51,486 nt of DNA from Promethearchaeota archaeon. Lineage in GTDB: Archaea; Asgardarchaeota; Lokiarchaeia; Sigynarchaeales; SOKP01. Of the stretch, positions 24,950 to 34,885 are shown one piece after another. Below the pieces are notes generated by a model. The model made no database searches and had not been told where the DNA came from. It saw nothing but the letters and a program-made list of their open reading frames with translations. The translations under genes and the position numbers were made by a program. Position 1 is the stretch's first letter; the number at the start of each line of letters is the position of its first letter. Location: contig JAGXNR010000013.1 in the NCBI GenBank assembly GCA_019894875.1, positions 1-51,486 on the forward strand, in the 5' to 3' direction.

Positions 24950-25468
24950 TCAATATTTACTAACTTCAGTAAGTCTCTTTGCTAATAAGTTGAATAATTC
25001 TTCAACATTATATCCTGTTTTAGAAGAAATTTTAATGTAATCACGCATATTAAAGGTATTTTTTATATGGAGAGCACTCTCATCATCTACAGCTATAAAA
25101 TCTTCTAAATCATTTTTTGTTCCAACTAAGATGATTGGTAAATTTATATCATGAAGCCTGGCAATGTTCACCCACTCCAAAATATCCCCTATTTTTGGTA
25201 TGTTTGTTAAGTCAAATAGTAGGAGTGCTCCTCTAGCACCCATGACGAAACTATCAAGAAGATGACGAAATCGTTGCTGACCCCCTAAATCCCAAAGTTG
25301 TAGAGAGCAATGTGCATTATCAATTGATAGTTCTTTCGTAAAAAAATCTACGCCGACAGTCATTACACTAGAATCATCGAACATTCCATCTACATATCTA
25401 CGTAGTAGACTCGTTTTTCCGACAGTTGCATTTCCGGTAATTAAAATTTTAAATATATAGTTACGCAA
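24950..25468 (-). CDS. Ras/Rab-like small GTPase
   Basis: This 172-residue G domain is related to the one at 1522-2031. The P-loop is GNATVGKT (12-19), a TVGVDF strand follows, switch II is WDLGGQQRF, the G4 motif is TKND and G5 is SSKT. All nucleotide-binding motifs are complete, unlike the G4 of the other copy. No prenylation cysteine is present. A TTG at 25468 is the start because the P-loop begins only 12 residues later and no Met precedes it. It is followed at 26 bases by the MBL hydrolase gene, suggesting a shared operon. Confidence 0.92.
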   Translation of the reverse strand: MRNYIFKILITGNATVGKTSLLRRYVDGMFDDSSVMTVGVDFFTKELSIDNAHCSLQLWDLGGQQRFRHLLDSFVMGARGALLLFDLTNIPKIGDILEWVNIARLHDINLPIILVGTKNDLEDFIAVDDESALHIKNTFNMRDYIKISSKTGYNVEELFNLLAKRLTEVSKY

Positions 25469-25676
25469 AATTCAATCTTTTTAGTTATGAATGGGTATAA
25501 TAAGGTAAAATTAATGAAATTATTTATTTTAATTGACAAGACTAACAAGTTTTCAATTGAGTTTTCATTATAATAAAACTTATGAAATTGTCTAATTTAG
25601 TGATATCTGAATCCTATAGTATTTTGTTAAAACTAGTTATGCAACACTAGATAGAAAAACGTATTAACCAAATTCA

Positions 25677-28600
25677 ATGCTAAAGCAAGAATATTTTCAG
25701 ATTCCAATTAAGGCATTAAATGATTATGCAAAGCGAATTCAAAGAAATTATGTTAGTGAAACCGCATCTGAAATAACATATTATGATGATTTAAAGAGAT
25801 TTTTAGAGGAAATCTTTCCCTCTAACAAGGGATATTTAGTTCAGTCGGGATATAAAATAAAGAATTCATCAAATCGTCCAGATCTTACAGTAGTGTTTAA
25901 TAATATTGTACTTTTCCATATCGAGGCTAAACTTCCAAACACTCCTCTTGAAAATATTGTAAAATTCGACTCTACTCACAGATTGAATGATCAAATCTTG
26001 AGATATAGAAAGGAAGGTGTACAGTTACTAATTACCGACTTCAAAAACTTTTTACTGATTGATCCTAGTATCCCAAATGAACCACAAATTACACAGAATA
26101 TAAAATTTGAATGTATATTATTAGAAGAAGTTAGTAATAAACTCAAACCCGCGAAAAATGCATTACCAAATTTAAAAAGATTGTTAAACTATACTTGTGA
26201 AGAATACCTTCAAACAATCTCAAATATAAAGAATTTAATTAATCCTTTAGCAGATATTGCCAAAATAATTAGAGAAAAAGCAATTGCTATTTTGAACAAA
26301 TCTCAAACAAATAATATTAGTAAAACAGAAAAGTTGGCAGCTAAGTATTTAAAAGAAATTCGGGATGATTTTGAAAAGTCAATTTTTAAAGAAGAGCTGG
26401 AAGATAAGAATTCTTTATTTTCAGATCTTTTTGCTCAAACAATAGTATATGGTGCTTTTTCAGCATGGATGAAGTTCAGTCAAAATTATTCAAACAAAAT
26501 AAAATTCACTCTACAGCTAGTTGGTGAATATTTACCTTATGGGAGTTTTATTCGTGAATTATTTCTAACCTTAAAAAGTAAAATCCCCTCTGAATTTAAA
26601 CTTATATTAAAAGAATTAGAGTTACGTTTTCAGAAAACAGAATTTAAAGGGTTGGTTAATACAGAATCTATCATTACTACTTTTTATAGTGATTTTCTAA
26701 ACCTATACGATCCAATAACGGCCAAAAATAGAGGTGTGGTTTATACTCCTCATGAAATCGTTGATTTTATGATAAAAGGAATTGATTTTATGTTAAAAAG
26801 GTGGTTAGATAAACCAAATGGGTTGATTTCTGAAGATGTTTTAGAACAAATGGAAAGTATTACCTCTTTGAAACTCAAACAAACGGAAATCACTGAATTC
26901 CCAAATGAGGATGGTGTTAAATTAATAAAACGTCTAAGAATCCTTGATCCTGCCGCAGGTACAATGGCTTTTGCTTCTGGGCTTCTAAATTTTGCTCAGG
27001 AAGAATTTCAGAAAAAATTCCCTCAGATTTCATTAGCTCAAAGTGCTTTTCACAAATGGGTTAAAGAGACGTTTTTTAATAACGTTTATGCTTTTGAAAT
27101 TCTTATGGCGCCCTATGTTCTTGGACATATAAGAACATTTTTAAGTCTTGATAATTTAGGTTTGTCTTTAAATTCTGAAGAGTTTCATTTAAAATCATAT
27201 TTAATGAATACATTAATGACGCCACCTAAAGATAGAAAAATTGAAGAATGGATTTTTAATAATGTTGATATCGGACGTGAGATTAAAGAAGCACTTCAAA
27301 TTAGAGATAGGAAAGATATATTCGTAATTATGGGTAATCCTCCCTATAATATTAGCAGTCAAAATAATTGTGAATGGATAAATGAAAAAATTAATGATTA
27401 TAAAATTGGGTTGAAAGAAAAAAACCTAAAAATTCTCTCAGATGATTATGTTAAATTTATTAGGTTTGGACAATGGAAAATTGAGCAAGTAGGTACAGGA
27501 ATATTAGCTTTCATTACAAATAGTCGATTTTTAGATGGCCAAATGTTCTCAATTATGCGTAAATCCCTGAAAAAAACATTTGATTATATCTATATCGTAA
27601 ATTTGCATGGAGACATGAGGAAAAAAGAATCTGGAAACCCATTTAATATACGTGTTGGAGTTTCTATAGCTTTTATGGTGAGATTGGATAATAAACCTAA
27701 TAAAAATGCAGCAATATTCTATATGGATGTTCCAGCTAACACTCGGGAGGAAAAATTTGAAATTTTAAATGAAGGATTTTTTGAAGATAGATTTTTGTTG
27801 CTACCTGAAACTAGTAAGAATTACTATGTTAAAATTGACACAACCTATATGGATAGATTTGAACAATTTATTTCTTTAGATTATTTGTTTAAATCTAAAC
27901 CTACAAGTGGTATAATGATTGGTAGAGATAGGTTATTAGTAGATGTAGATAAAACAGTTTTAAAAAGAAATTTACACCTCTTTTTCGATAAAAATTACGA
28001 GGAATTGAAGAAGTATAACATCAAAGTTAATGATACAAAAACATGGAAGAAATCAAAAGTATTCCATGAGACTAACATAGAAAAATCAATCACAGAAATA
28101 AGGAAAATTAATTACCGTGGTTGGGATTTTAGATACTTAGCTTATGATAGGGCACTAGTTGAAGGTCACAGGATGGGATATATTGATCAGATTTCTCACA
28201 TAAATCCCGCGATAACAGTTACAAAGTCATCAAGGAAAAAAAATTTTGAAACTGCCTTTATAGTTGATAATATATTGGAGAAATGTTTTATGGCAGTAAC
28301 AGACACATCATATGCCTTTCCACTGTATTTAAACGGTAAAATCAATATAATAATCCCCAAATTATCATTTCAAGTAAATTCTGAACAGATTTTTTATTAT
28401 TGTTATGGAATATTATATTCTCCTACATATAGGAATAGATATGACGAACTTTTAAGAAAAGAATATCCTAGAATACCATTTACTAAAGATTCAAAATTGT
28501 TTGAGAAAATGTCATATATTGGCAAAGAATTAGCCGATATACATTTAATGAGACACGACATTAGTCTTCATTTAGAACTGGCTGAAATAGATCCTGACGA

Positions 28601-28931
28601 TTGGATAATAAATAATTATATATACAACCCAGATAAAGAAACCTTGTATTTTGATCAAATCGGGAAAGATGATGAGAAATTCTCTGATAAAATAGCTTGG
28701 ATAAGAGGAATAACCCCAGAAATATGGAATTTCTCAATTGGATCTATAAAACAAATTGACCAATTCTTAAAATCTCGAAAATATAATTCATTTCAAAAAT
28801 ATAATACTCTTCAGCGAGGCTTAAATCATAAAGAACTAGTTTATCTTTTAAAAATGATTACTGCTATTGAAAAAACTATTGAATTACTCCCTCAAATTGA
28901 TCATATTTATAACCAAATTGATATTCTATAA
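25677..28931 (+). CDS. Single-chain restriction-modification enzyme, type ISP-like without helicase
   Basis: The 1084-residue protein has an N-terminal PD-(D/E)xK nuclease site (Asp69 in RPDLTV, then HIEAK at 81-85). An adenine-N6 methyltransferase follows, with motif I LDPAAGTMAFA (about 421) and motif IV GNPPYN (about 555). The C-terminal part (about 650-1000) contains the specificity domain pattern of type ISP enzymes (RGWDFRYLAYDRAL, then the FPLYL and YGILYSPTYRNRYDELL block). Classical type ISP enzymes such as LlaGI are about 1500 residues with a central helicase. Here the methyltransferase follows the nuclease and helical linker directly, as in type IIG enzymes. It is a lone gene, 208 bases from the divergent GTPase gene. 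Confidence 0.88.
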   Translation: MLKQEYFQIPIKALNDYAKRIQRNYVSETASEITYYDDLKRFLEEIFPSNKGYLVQSGYKIKNSSNRPDLTVVFNNIVLFHIEAKLPNTPLENIVKFDSTHRLNDQILRYRKEGVQLLITDFKNFLLIDPSIPNEPQITQNIKFECILLEEVSNKLKPAKNALPNLKRLLNYTCEEYLQTISNIKNLINPLADIAKIIREKAIAILNKSQTNNISKTEKLAAKYLKEIRDDFEKSIFKEELEDKNSLFSDLFAQTIVYGAFSAWMKFSQNYSNKIKFTLQLVGEYLPYGSFIRELFLTLKSKIPSEFKLILKELELRFQKTEFKGLVNTESIITTFYSDFLNLYDPITAKNRGVVYTPHEIVDFMIKGIDFMLKRWLDKPNGLISEDVLEQMESITSLKLKQTEITEFPNEDGVKLIKRLRILDPAAGTMAFASGLLNFAQEEFQKKFPQISLAQSAFHKWVKETFFNNVYAFEILMAPYVLGHIRTFLSLDNLGLSLNSEEFHLKSYLMNTLMTPPKDRKIEEWIFNNVDIGREIKEALQIRDRKDIFVIMGNPPYNISSQNNCEWINEKINDYKIGLKEKNLKILSDDYVKFIRFGQWKIEQVGTGILAFITNSRFLDGQMFSIMRKSLKKTFDYIYIVNLHGDMRKKESGNPFNIRVGVSIAFMVRLDNKPNKNAAIFYMDVPANTREEKFEILNEGFFEDRFLLLPETSKNYYVKIDTTYMDRFEQFISLDYLFKSKPTSGIMIGRDRLLVDVDKTVLKRNLHLFFDKNYEELKKYNIKVNDTKTWKKSKVFHETNIEKSITEIRKINYRGWDFRYLAYDRALVEGHRMGYIDQISHINPAITVTKSSRKKNFETAFIVDNILEKCFMAVTDTSYAFPLYLNGKINIIIPKLSFQVNSEQIFYYCYGILYSPTYRNRYDELLRKEYPRIPFTKDSKLFEKMSYIGKELADIHLMRHDISLHLELAEIDPDDWIINNYIYNPDKETLYFDQIGKDDEKFSDKIAWIRGITPEIWNFSIGSIKQIDQFLKSRKYNSFQKYNTLQRGLNHKELVYLLKMITAIEKTIELLPQIDHIYNQIDIL

Positions 28932-29049
28932 TAAAATTTCGAAGCTCTTATTCCCTTTAACTTAATATAATCAATGAAAAATTATTTAAATATTAATTAA
29001 ATACTTCAATATTATTTATTAAGTTATAATCTGATTAAAATTAGTCAAC

Positions 29050-29661
29050 TTGACATCTGAAGAAATCAAGATTTCGAAGACTCTGGAGAATGGAATTGAA
29101 TTCTCATGTCAAATGTGTGGTGGTTGTTGTAGAGGATTCAATGAAGGTGAAGTGTATTTATATAAAGACGATATCCTTCGATTAGCTAAATTCTTAAACA
29201 TGGAGGGTGAAGAAGGCTTAAAGAAGTTTGCTGAGAAATATGTCAAGGTAGTTAATGATAGTTTTTTCTGGAAAGAACCTGGTGCTAATAGCGGTAAAAC
29301 TTATAAATATAAGACTTTAGGATTTGCATTCATTGGAGATGATGATCATTGTGATTTTTTAGATGATAAAAATCGCTGTACTGTTCATAAAGCTCGTCCC
29401 TTCCAATGTCGATGCTTTCCTTTTTGGAAGATGATGGTTACTAATCGGAAAAACATTATTAAGTATGCTAAAAAATGTCCTGGTTTACAAGCTTCCCTTA
29501 AAGGGCAGGGTCAGTATTATAATCCTCAAGAAATACAAAAATGGGCTAAGGCAGAATATGAAATGGAAAAAAAATATTTCTTGGAAATGAAAGAAAATAA
29601 TTTTGATATATTGAAAGTATATCCTTTTCTGTCAGAAGAGAAGCTTAAGGAGGGCAAATAG
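29050..29661 (+). CDS. YkgJ-family cysteine-cluster protein
   Basis: The 203-residue protein has the N-terminal CQMCGGCCRG motif (about residues 20-29) and a second cluster CTVHKARPFQCRCFPFW (about 113-129), the two halves of the YkgJ zinc or iron-sulfur binding site. The family's role is unclear; some members affect flagellar or membrane proteins and many are redox related. TTG 29050 is the start, with no better upstream codon. Its last codons contain the GGAGG ribosome site of the next gene, so it is an operon with the longin-like gene. Confidence 0.82.
   Translation: MTSEEIKISKTLENGIEFSCQMCGGCCRGFNEGEVYLYKDDILRLAKFLNMEGEEGLKKFAEKYVKVVNDSFFWKEPGANSGKTYKYKTLGFAFIGDDDHCDFLDDKNRCTVHKARPFQCRCFPFWKMMVTNRKNIIKYAKKCPGLQASLKGQGQYYNPQEIQKWAKAEYEMEKKYFLEMKENNFDILKVYPFLSEEKLKEGK
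29649..29654 (+). promoter_or_regulatory. Shine-Dalgarno site inside the YkgJ coding end
   Basis: GGAGGG lies nine bases before TTG 29664. It supports a TTG start for the downstream longin-like gene and translation from the same mRNA. Confidence 0.55.
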
Positions 29662-29663
29662 TC

Positions 29664-30026
29664 TTGCCAAAGGGATTAATCATTATGAGATACGATAATA
29701 AAAGCGGTATCTCAATAAAAGCGAAATATCCTGGTGAAGGATTGGATGTATCAGATGGAACTCTAATGAATATCTTCAGTTTACATGAATTTAGTAAACA
29801 AGATGGAATTGTAAGTTTGACAGTAGGGGAAATAAATATAGCTACATACTATACTGGTGAGGATTTAGACTACTATGTTGTTTTAATATTAAAACTGCTT
29901 GAAAATCCAGAGGACTATGAGGAAAGATTAAAGGAAATTTCACAAATCATTCTAGAAAATTTAGAAGAAGAAAAATATATTGATATGCTTCCATCTTTAT
30001 TTACTCAGGTCTCAAAACTGCTTTAA
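29664..30026 (+). CDS. Small longin-like domain protein
   Basis: The 120-residue single-domain protein has strands GLIIMRYD, GISIKAKYP, VSLTVGEINIA and YYVVLILKLL interleaved with helices, ending in a long helix with LEEEKYIDMLPSLF. This is a longin/roadblock-type alpha-beta fold, and its order of elements matches the N-terminal domain of the 361-residue protein at 15495. Proteins of this kind recur in Asgard genomes and may regulate GTPases or traffic; that is inference. TTG 29664 follows a GGAGG site by nine bases. It lies two bases after the YkgJ stop. Confidence 0.65.
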   Translation: MPKGLIIMRYDNKSGISIKAKYPGEGLDVSDGTLMNIFSLHEFSKQDGIVSLTVGEINIATYYTGEDLDYYVVLILKLLENPEDYEERLKEISQIILENLEEEKYIDMLPSLFTQVSKLL

Positions 30027-30180
30027 TACAAGAAAGATGTTTAAGTGATATTGTAGAGTTTTATAATATAAAGAAGAGATAACATTAACTTTTACTGATT
30101 ATTAGGAATAATTAATAAAAACTTAACTCTATATTAACCATAGAACTGCGAAAAATTTAACATATACAAGTGGTTGTAAA

Positions 30181-32574
30181 TTGAAAATTGGCTTATTTAT
30201 TTGCGATTGTGGAAAGAACATTAGCGGAACTATTGACAATGAATATGTTATTAAACATTTTAGCCAAAATCCTGAAGTTCATGTTTTCAGAGACCAGTAT
30301 CTATGTTCTGAATCGGGTTTAAACAAGATTATAGATGAGTTGAAAACGAAGAAAATAGAGCGTGTCGTAATAGCTGCCTGTTCGTTTAAACTTCATGGGT
30401 TGCTTTTCCGAAAAACTATAGAAAAAGCAGGAATTAATCAATTTTTAGTATCTTTTGCGAATATAAGAGAACAGAACTCCTGGGTTCATGCTGATCAACC
30501 AGAGAAAGCCACAAGAAAAGCAATTGATCAGATAGGTATGGCAATAGAACATGTTAAACTCTTAGATCCATTAGATGTTCAATATTCTAACGTCCTTCCG
30601 TCTACTTTAGTTATTGGTGGTGGTATAGCCGGAATCAAAGCTGCGTTAGTAATCGCGGAAGCAGGATATAAAGTTTATTTAGTTGAAAGACAGCCCACAA
30701 TTGGGGGTCATATGGCCTTATTTGATAAAACTTTTCCTACATTAGATTGTTCGATTTGTATTCTCGGTCCATTAATGACAGAAGTAAACAATCATCCTAA
30801 TATTGAGCTCATGACTTATTCTACAGTTGAAAAAGTTGAAGGATATATTGGCAATTTTGAAGTATCAATAACAAAAAAACCACGTTTTATAAAAGAAGAC
30901 GTATGCGTAGGTTGTGTTGATATATGTCGAGAAGTATGCCCAATTGATATTGAAGAGACTTTTTTTCCTCGGAAAGCTATAGATATAACCTACCCTCAAG
31001 CAATACCCCTACTTCCTAATATTCTCGAGGAATATTGTATCGGTTGTAAGGCATGTCAACAAGCATGTGGGGAACGAGATGCGATAGATTTCGATCAGGA
31101 ATCTGAAACTTTGAATATCCAAGTCGGTTCAATTATAGTTGCAACAGGCTTGGAAACGTTTGATCCTTCCTTACTTGGTGAATATAATTATCTTAAAAAT
31201 CCAGATGTTATAACTACAATGCAAGTGGAAAGATTACTGAATAATGATGGTCCTACTCATGGAAAAATTATTAAACCGTCAAATGGTATCAAGCCTAAAA
31301 AAATTTCTTTTATTTTGTGTGTGGGTTCTCGGAATAAACAAATTCATCGAGAGTACTGTAGCCAAACATGCTGTAATGCGTCAATAAAACAAGCAGTAAT
31401 AATTAAAAAAGAAAATCCGGATACTGAGATTAGTATATATTATAATGATATTAGAGCTGTCGGTAAAAATTGTGAAGAATTCTATAATAGAGCTAGAGAG
31501 ACATTTGGAATTAGATTTATTAAGAGTAGTATCTCCGAAGTGTTAAAAAGTGATACTTCAGAACAATTAGTGATTCGGGGAGAAGATGTAATTGAGAATA
31601 ATCTATTCGAAAATAAAACTGACTTAGTAGTATTAGCAGTTGGTATTGAACCCGCTGAAGGAACTGATAAATTGAGTAATATTTTAAACGTATCTTTAGA
31701 TCCTTACGGTTTTCTACTTGAGAAACATTTAAAAGTACGACCATCAGAAACTACATTAAATGGAATATTTTTAGCCGGTGCTATACAAGGACCAAAAGAT
31801 ATTCCCTCAAGTATCGCTCAAGCTGAAAGTGCTGCTTCTAAAGCCATTTCTCTAATAGCTAAGGGAAAAGTTGAGTTAGACCCCCATATTATATACCTCG
31901 ATAAAGAGAAATGTGACCTTTGTAGATTGTGCCTTGATTCTTGCGTGTATAATGCATTAAAAATTGAAGAAAATCAATTGGAAATAGTAAAAGAAAACTG
32001 TTCTGGTTGCGGTGCTTGTGCTGCGATGTGTCATTCTGATGCTTTATATATACCCGGATTCACCAAAACTCAACTCTCGGCTCAAATTCAATCATTATTG
32101 CAACACAAGAGCGAATCACCTTTAATCATAGCATTCTTATGTAATTGGTGTTCCTATGTTGGTGCTGACCTCGCAGGAACAAGTAAATTAACATATCCAA
32201 CAAATATCAGGATTGTTCATGTAATGTGTACAGCAATGCTTAACCCCTCTTTAGTTTTTGAAAGTTTCTTCTATGGTGCTGATGGAGTGTTAATCGCGGG
32301 TTGTCATCCCCAAGATTGTCATTATGAAGAAGGATTTATTAAAGCAACGCTTCGATATGAAAGTATAAAAGAGATGTTGACAGAAACAGGAATTAATGAG
32401 AATCGTGTTAGAATTATTAGCATTGATGCTGGAGAGGGGGAAAAATTCGCGAAAGTAATAAAAGAATTTAAAGAATCATTAGAAAAATTAGGTCCAATTC
32501 GACCTAATGAATATACAAAAGCCCTATCATCTAAGAAGAAACAAAAAACTAATGAAAAAGTAACACAAAATTAG
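30181..32574 (+). CDS. hdrA: Heterodisulfide reductase subunit A fused to an MvhD-like domain
   Basis: The 797-residue protein has an N-terminal domain starting ICDCGKNISG, then an FAD-binding segment VIGGGIAG (about 140) and ferredoxin-type cluster motifs. It also has the HdrA-specific block CVGSR with downstream C-x3-CC (about 380-400) and two more ferredoxin motifs (CDLCRLCLDSC, CSGCGACAAMC, about 575-620). The last 130 residues are an MvhD-like [2Fe-2S] domain (FLCNWCSY, VMCT, IAGCHPQDCHY) that would accept electrons from a hydrogenase or formate dehydrogenase. HdrA splits electron pairs at its flavin between ferredoxin and HdrBC. The 5'-most cluster motif is unusual (C-x2-C-x3-C-x3-CP). 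TTG 30181 is the start; hdrB and hdrC are 11 kb away. Confidence 0.92.
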   Translation: MKIGLFICDCGKNISGTIDNEYVIKHFSQNPEVHVFRDQYLCSESGLNKIIDELKTKKIERVVIAACSFKLHGLLFRKTIEKAGINQFLVSFANIREQNSWVHADQPEKATRKAIDQIGMAIEHVKLLDPLDVQYSNVLPSTLVIGGGIAGIKAALVIAEAGYKVYLVERQPTIGGHMALFDKTFPTLDCSICILGPLMTEVNNHPNIELMTYSTVEKVEGYIGNFEVSITKKPRFIKEDVCVGCVDICREVCPIDIEETFFPRKAIDITYPQAIPLLPNILEEYCIGCKACQQACGERDAIDFDQESETLNIQVGSIIVATGLETFDPSLLGEYNYLKNPDVITTMQVERLLNNDGPTHGKIIKPSNGIKPKKISFILCVGSRNKQIHREYCSQTCCNASIKQAVIIKKENPDTEISIYYNDIRAVGKNCEEFYNRARETFGIRFIKSSISEVLKSDTSEQLVIRGEDVIENNLFENKTDLVVLAVGIEPAEGTDKLSNILNVSLDPYGFLLEKHLKVRPSETTLNGIFLAGAIQGPKDIPSSIAQAESAASKAISLIAKGKVELDPHIIYLDKEKCDLCRLCLDSCVYNALKIEENQLEIVKENCSGCGACAAMCHSDALYIPGFTKTQLSAQIQSLLQHKSESPLIIAFLCNWCSYVGADLAGTSKLTYPTNIRIVHVMCTAMLNPSLVFESFFYGADGVLIAGCHPQDCHYEEGFIKATLRYESIKEMLTETGINENRVRIISIDAGEGEKFAKVIKEFKESLEKLGPIRPNEYTKALSSKKKQKTNEKVTQN

Positions 32575-32725
32575 ATGAAAATTAATTAATAATTCAATTA
32601 TAGATATAAATAGCATTAACTTAAAATTCATAGTATACAAAAATTAATTTCTAATTTATACTACTACTATTAATCCAACTAATGGTTTTATATTAGTAGC
32701 ATACACTTTGAGAAGTGGTACAAGG

Positions 32726-34012
32726 ATGAGGATAAGAGCAATTGCTATTGGGCAAATAGTACCATTTTTATACAAAAATGAATCGATTTTATCTTTTATG
32801 CAAAAGAATCTCGAGAATTTCTCTAATCTAAACAAGGCATTGGTTAATACTTTCGAAGAAATTGGTTATCCCGTTCAAACTAAACGATTTTGCTCCCAAC
32901 CTATCTTCAGCTACGAAAACAAACTTTTTTACGAAAAAAATTTGCAAGAGACTTTAGTTGATATTGATAACCAATTAAAGTTCTTACAAGACATGTTTAA
33001 AGATTATGAATTTGATTATTTTGCCTGCGCCATGATGCTAGCAGACAAAATTCCAGAATTAGGAATTTTTGAAAAATTATTATTAGATGAAGTACCTAAA
33101 TTTATTAGAGATACTGATATTTTTTTTACTTCTTTACCTGTAGCATCTACCCGAGAAGGAATTAACATTTCTGCTTTAAAGTCTGGTGCAAAAATAATAA
33201 AACAATTATCTGAGCCAGATCCAATTAAAAATCTAAATTTTTGTGTATCCGCTAATGTGGGTCCAAATTTTCCCTTTTTTCCTGCAGCCTATCATTTTTC
33301 AGATAAACCTGCATTTTCAATTGCTTTAGAAATGGCAGATGAGGTGATAAAAGCCATTGAAGAAGCAAGTACTATAAAAGATGCTCAGTTTAATCTTCTA
33401 TCAAGATTTAATCAAATTTATGATGATATTACAAAAATCTGTGAAAAAATTGGTCGAAGTTTTAATGTTGAATTTAAAGGAATTGACTATTCACCTGCTC
33501 CTTTTCCAGAGATAGATAAAAGCATTGGTACTGCGATCGAAAAGCTTGGAATTGAGTATTTTGGAGCAAACGGTACGTTAACAGGAGTCGCGCTGATAAA
33601 AAACGCCATGCCCGTTAATAAAGAGAAAGTTATTGGTTTTTCTGGGTTTTTTCAACCCGTTCTAGAAGATTTTATTTTATCAAAAAGACTTTCTGAAGAT
33701 AAGTTCAATTTAGATTCGTTACTTTTATATTCTACAATGTGTGGGGCAGGACTTGATGTTATTCCATTACCGGGAGATGTAACAGAACAAGAATTATTTT
33801 ATATTTTGTTAGATATTTGTACTCTTTCGGTAAGATTAAACAAACCTTTAACATGTAGGCTTATGCCAATCCCCGGAAAAAGCCCCGGGGATGCAGTTGA
33901 TTTTGATTTTGAATACTTCGCTCCTTCAAAGGTTATTAGTTTTAGGAGGTTATCTGGTGAGAATAAGAATGATTTATTTCATCGAAACGAGAAATTTCTC
34001 AAATTTCTATGA
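32726..34012 (+). CDS. DUF711 family protein
   Basis: The 428-residue protein belongs to the UPF0210/DUF711 family. The N-terminus MRIRAIAIGQ, the ASTREGINISALKSGAKIIKQLSE stretch, the NVGPNFPFFPAAYH block and the C-terminal STMCGAGLDVIPLPGDV motif are family features. Related bacterial proteins are about 450 residues. The biochemical role is unknown; the conserved LDVIPLPGD loop suggests a ligand site. ATG 32726 is used rather than the upstream TTG 32708. It lies 151 bases after hdrA and 80 bases before the small zinc protein gene, so an operon with either is possible but not proven. Confidence 0.82.
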   Translation: MRIRAIAIGQIVPFLYKNESILSFMQKNLENFSNLNKALVNTFEEIGYPVQTKRFCSQPIFSYENKLFYEKNLQETLVDIDNQLKFLQDMFKDYEFDYFACAMMLADKIPELGIFEKLLLDEVPKFIRDTDIFFTSLPVASTREGINISALKSGAKIIKQLSEPDPIKNLNFCVSANVGPNFPFFPAAYHFSDKPAFSIALEMADEVIKAIEEASTIKDAQFNLLSRFNQIYDDITKICEKIGRSFNVEFKGIDYSPAPFPEIDKSIGTAIEKLGIEYFGANGTLTGVALIKNAMPVNKEKVIGFSGFFQPVLEDFILSKRLSEDKFNLDSLLLYSTMCGAGLDVIPLPGDVTEQELFYILLDICTLSVRLNKPLTCRLMPIPGKSPGDAVDFDFEYFAPSKVISFRRLSGENKNDLFHRNEKFLKFL

Positions 34013-34092
34013 TAAGATTTTTTTAGATGCTTTGAATAATATTTCTATAAAGAGTAAAAATTATAAATTTATGGGGATTCTTGGTTACTAAG

Positions 34093-34542
34093 ATGGATGA
34101 GAAGAGAGAAAAAAGCACTTTATTGTTCTTTAATGAAGCAATAGAATATTATGATAAATTCACTGATCAAGAAAGTGTAGTAGATGAGCCTGTTAGGGAA
34201 AGTAGGTTTAGTAATAATTTTTTAAGAAATTCTATGTTAAATGAATTAAATAATTTAAAAGATATTATTGAAAATAATCCAGATTTAAAAATAGAAGCAT
34301 TATCACGAGCAGATAAAGAAAAATTTCATAAATTTATTAGTTTTTACAGAAAATGTCCGATCTGTGGAAATCATAATCACTATTATAATTTAAAACAGCT
34401 TTTTTTCGATGAAAGTAAAAAGAATTTAATAAAAGAACTAATAAGATTGATGAATATTAAGCATAAGAAATTCAGACGTTATAATCTTAATATGGGAGTA
34501 CCTTGTTGTGATTGTTTTAAAAGGATGACTTTAGAAAAATAA
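34093..34542 (+). CDS. Small zinc-binding protein
   Basis: The 149-residue protein is mostly helical and charged with one zinc site: CPICGNHNHYY near residue 90 and CCDC about 48 residues later. This is a split knuckle with a helical insert. The N-terminal half is acidic and helical. No enzyme motif. Similar small proteins occur in Asgard genomes without known role. ATG 34093 is preferred over TTG 34081. It converges with the wHTH regulator gene, 13 bases between stops. Confidence 0.6.
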   Translation: MDEKREKSTLLFFNEAIEYYDKFTDQESVVDEPVRESRFSNNFLRNSMLNELNNLKDIIENNPDLKIEALSRADKEKFHKFISFYRKCPICGNHNHYYNLKQLFFDESKKNLIKELIRLMNIKHKKFRRYNLNMGVPCCDCFKRMTLEK

Positions 34543-34555
34543 CTCCCACTACTTA

Positions 34556-34885
34556 CTACAAGTATTCTACTACTTGCCCACTTTGAGTAATTTCATAGAA
34601 AATAATGTTTTCTTCTACAGTCTTTTTAACGCAGAAGGCTTTTAATAAGTAATCGATATTATAACCTAACGTTGCCTCATCAGTTAAAATTTCTCTGTCT
34701 TTCAAAATTTCAAGTAATCTATTCTTTGAGATTTTTTTTGCATCATTTACAATGACTAGGATCTCACGCCTGATAGGGTGATTCACAGCTTTTAAATAGA
34801 GCGAATGTAAGTGCTTTGTACCCTCAACTGTTTTTCCATACTCTTCCATACTTTCATAATTTTTAAAATCAAATTCATCAGGCAT
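34556..34885 (-). CDS. Winged helix-turn-helix regulator
   Basis: The 109-residue protein has an N-terminal helical arm and an ArsR-like winged helix (about 30-108: KAVNHPIRREILVIVNDA, the recognition region LTDEATLGYNIDYLL, and a wing ENIIFYEITQSG). It should bind DNA as a dimer. There is no metal-binding cysteine pattern apart from one Cys, so the inducer is unknown. It is a single gene, divergent from the small ORF at 35037; the shared 151-base gap may carry its own operator. Confidence 0.78.
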   Translation of the reverse strand: MPDEFDFKNYESMEEYGKTVEGTKHLHSLYLKAVNHPIRREILVIVNDAKKISKNRLLEILKDREILTDEATLGYNIDYLLKAFCVKKTVEENIIFYEITQSGQVVEYL

